From positions 1 to 9,603 of the forward strand of contig JAEZLX010000013.1 of the NCBI GenBank assembly GCA_023415035.1: DNA of 9,603 bases, read 5' to 3'. Origin of the DNA: Pseudomonadota bacterium. Lineage in GTDB: Bacteria > Pseudomonadota > Gammaproteobacteria > Burkholderiales > Burkholderiaceae_C. The notes beneath the pieces were generated by a model that saw only the letters and a program-made list of their open reading frames with translations, had not been told where the DNA came from and ran no database searches. The translations under genes were made by a program, and so were the position numbers. Below, piece by piece: positions 9,004-9,603 of this stretch; position 1 is the first letter of the stretch; each line of letters opens with the position of its first letter.

Positions 9004-9084
9004 ATTTCTCAATAAGAAATTCATTTTCTCGTATTGAGAAATTTTGACGCAATGCACCATAGTCAATTTTCGTAATAAGAAAAT
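9004..9084. repeat. AT-rich array of three TTTC/GAAA palindromes between aceA and the transporter
   Basis: Three interrupted palindromes are present: ATTTCT-CAATA-AGAAAT (9004-9020), TTTCTC-GTATT-GAGAAA (9025-9041) and ATTTTC-GTAATAA-GAAAAT (9066-9084). Their centres are at 9012, 9033 and 9075, spacings of 21 and 42 bp. The first two also make a larger inverted repeat with 11-bp arms (9004-9014 and 9032-9042). AATAAGAAA recurs directly at 9011 and 9074, 63 bp apart. This points to a multi-site operator for the divergent pair; the binding protein is unknown. Confidence 0.5.
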
Positions 9085-9134
9085 CAGATTCATCACTGCG
9101 GAAAAGGCCCATCCGACATCGCGAAAGCTCAGGC

Positions 9135-9603
9135 ATGATGCGACACGTGGACACTTCACCTGATGGCGCCGCCCTTCACCCTCCCCGCTGGTTTGCCTTG
9201 GCATGTCTGGCCCTGAGCATGGCCCTTGTCGGCAGCTACGTGGCTCTGTCCAAGCCGCTGGTCAGCGTGTTTCCCGTGTTCCTGTTGGCCTGGTTGCGCT
9301 TTGGCATCGGCGGACTGGCCATGCTCGGCTGGCTGCGCAAGCCGGTCGATGAGCCACCCCTGAGCCGGCACACGCGCTGGATGCTTTTCCTTGAGTCGTT
9401 TCTCGGCAATTTCCTGTTTTCGGTCTGCATGCTGTTTGGCATCCGACTGACCTCGGCGGTGGCGGCCGGTGTTGTCATGTCTTCGATCCCCGCTGTGGTC
9501 GCGGTGCTCAGCGCCATCTTCCTCAAGGAGCGCGTCGGTGGCAGGACGGCCGTGGCCATTGCGCTGGCCGCCATCGGCATCGGCCTGTTTTCTCTGGAGA
9601 AGT
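9135..9603 (+). CDS. EamA/DMT-family membrane transporter, 3' end cut by window edge
   Basis: This is an inner-membrane permease of the drug/metabolite transporter superfamily; members export amino acids, metabolites or drugs and the substrate cannot be told. 156 codons are present, about half the usual length of roughly 300. After a short cytoplasmic start (MMRHVDTSPDG) there are about five membrane segments, near residues 19-38, 43-66, 82-102, 106-130 and 136-154. The stretch SSIPAVVAVLSAIFLKERVG at 116-135 is typical of the end of the first EamA repeat. Two adjacent ATGs (9135 and 9138) compete and the Shine-Dalgarno is weak (AGG), so the start is uncertain by one codon. It is divergent from aceA and shares its 289-bp upstream region. 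Downstream genes are not visible. Confidence 0.88.
   Translation, partial: MMRHVDTSPDGAALHPPRWFALACLALSMALVGSYVALSKPLVSVFPVFLLAWLRFGIGGLAMLGWLRKPVDEPPLSRHTRWMLFLESFLGNFLFSVCMLFGIRLTSAVAAGVVMSSIPAVVAVLSAIFLKERVGGRTAVAIALAAIGIGLFSLEK

Noticed and set aside
9043..9078. TTGACG at 9044-9049 as -35 box of the transporter promoter.
   Set aside because: No acceptable -10 box lies 16 to 18 nt downstream; TAATAA at 9073 is too far away.

Overview
The window looks like chromosomal DNA of a high-GC betaproteobacterium, most likely of the family Comamonadaceae (Comamonas, Delftia or Acidovorax relatives). The basis is the protein character of IF3, isocitrate lyase and the Phe-tRNA synthetase and the GC-rich codon use. 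This is a judgement by eye; no database was searched.

Positions 1 to 6335, all on the minus strand, hold the classic translation operon in the order thrS, infC, rpmI, rplT, pheS, pheT. It encodes threonyl-tRNA synthetase, initiation factor IF3, ribosomal proteins L35 and L20, and both subunits of phenylalanyl-tRNA synthetase. pheT runs off the left edge and lacks its C-terminal part. Three control features stand out. infC appears to start on ATA. A perfect hairpin followed by a T-run lies just ahead of thrS, behind a 14-codon ORF containing three Thr codons. The infC-rpmI gap can fold into two adjacent hairpins.

Positions 6547 to 7374, minus strand, hold a lone GT2-type glycosyltransferase with its own candidate promoter. 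It has no polysaccharide genes beside it and its base composition is more relaxed than its neighbours', so it may be an insertion between the translation operon and aceA.

Positions 7460 to 8845, minus strand, hold aceA (isocitrate lyase, glyoxylate shunt), ending in a textbook intrinsic terminator built on a 22-bp perfect palindrome. From 8846 to 9134 lies an AT-rich divergent regulatory region. It has two matching palindromes 30 bp apart, one filling the spacer of a candidate aceA promoter, and three further TTTC/GAAA palindromes whose centres are 21 and 42 bp apart. From 9135 to the right edge, on the plus strand, is the first half of an EamA/DMT-family transporter.

Most genes are ordinary. 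The interest is in the untranslated regions: candidate thrS attenuation, the infC start codon, the infC-rpmI RNA structure and the two-layer operator region between aceA and the transporter. No defence system, CRISPR array, insertion sequence, tRNA or rRNA was seen.
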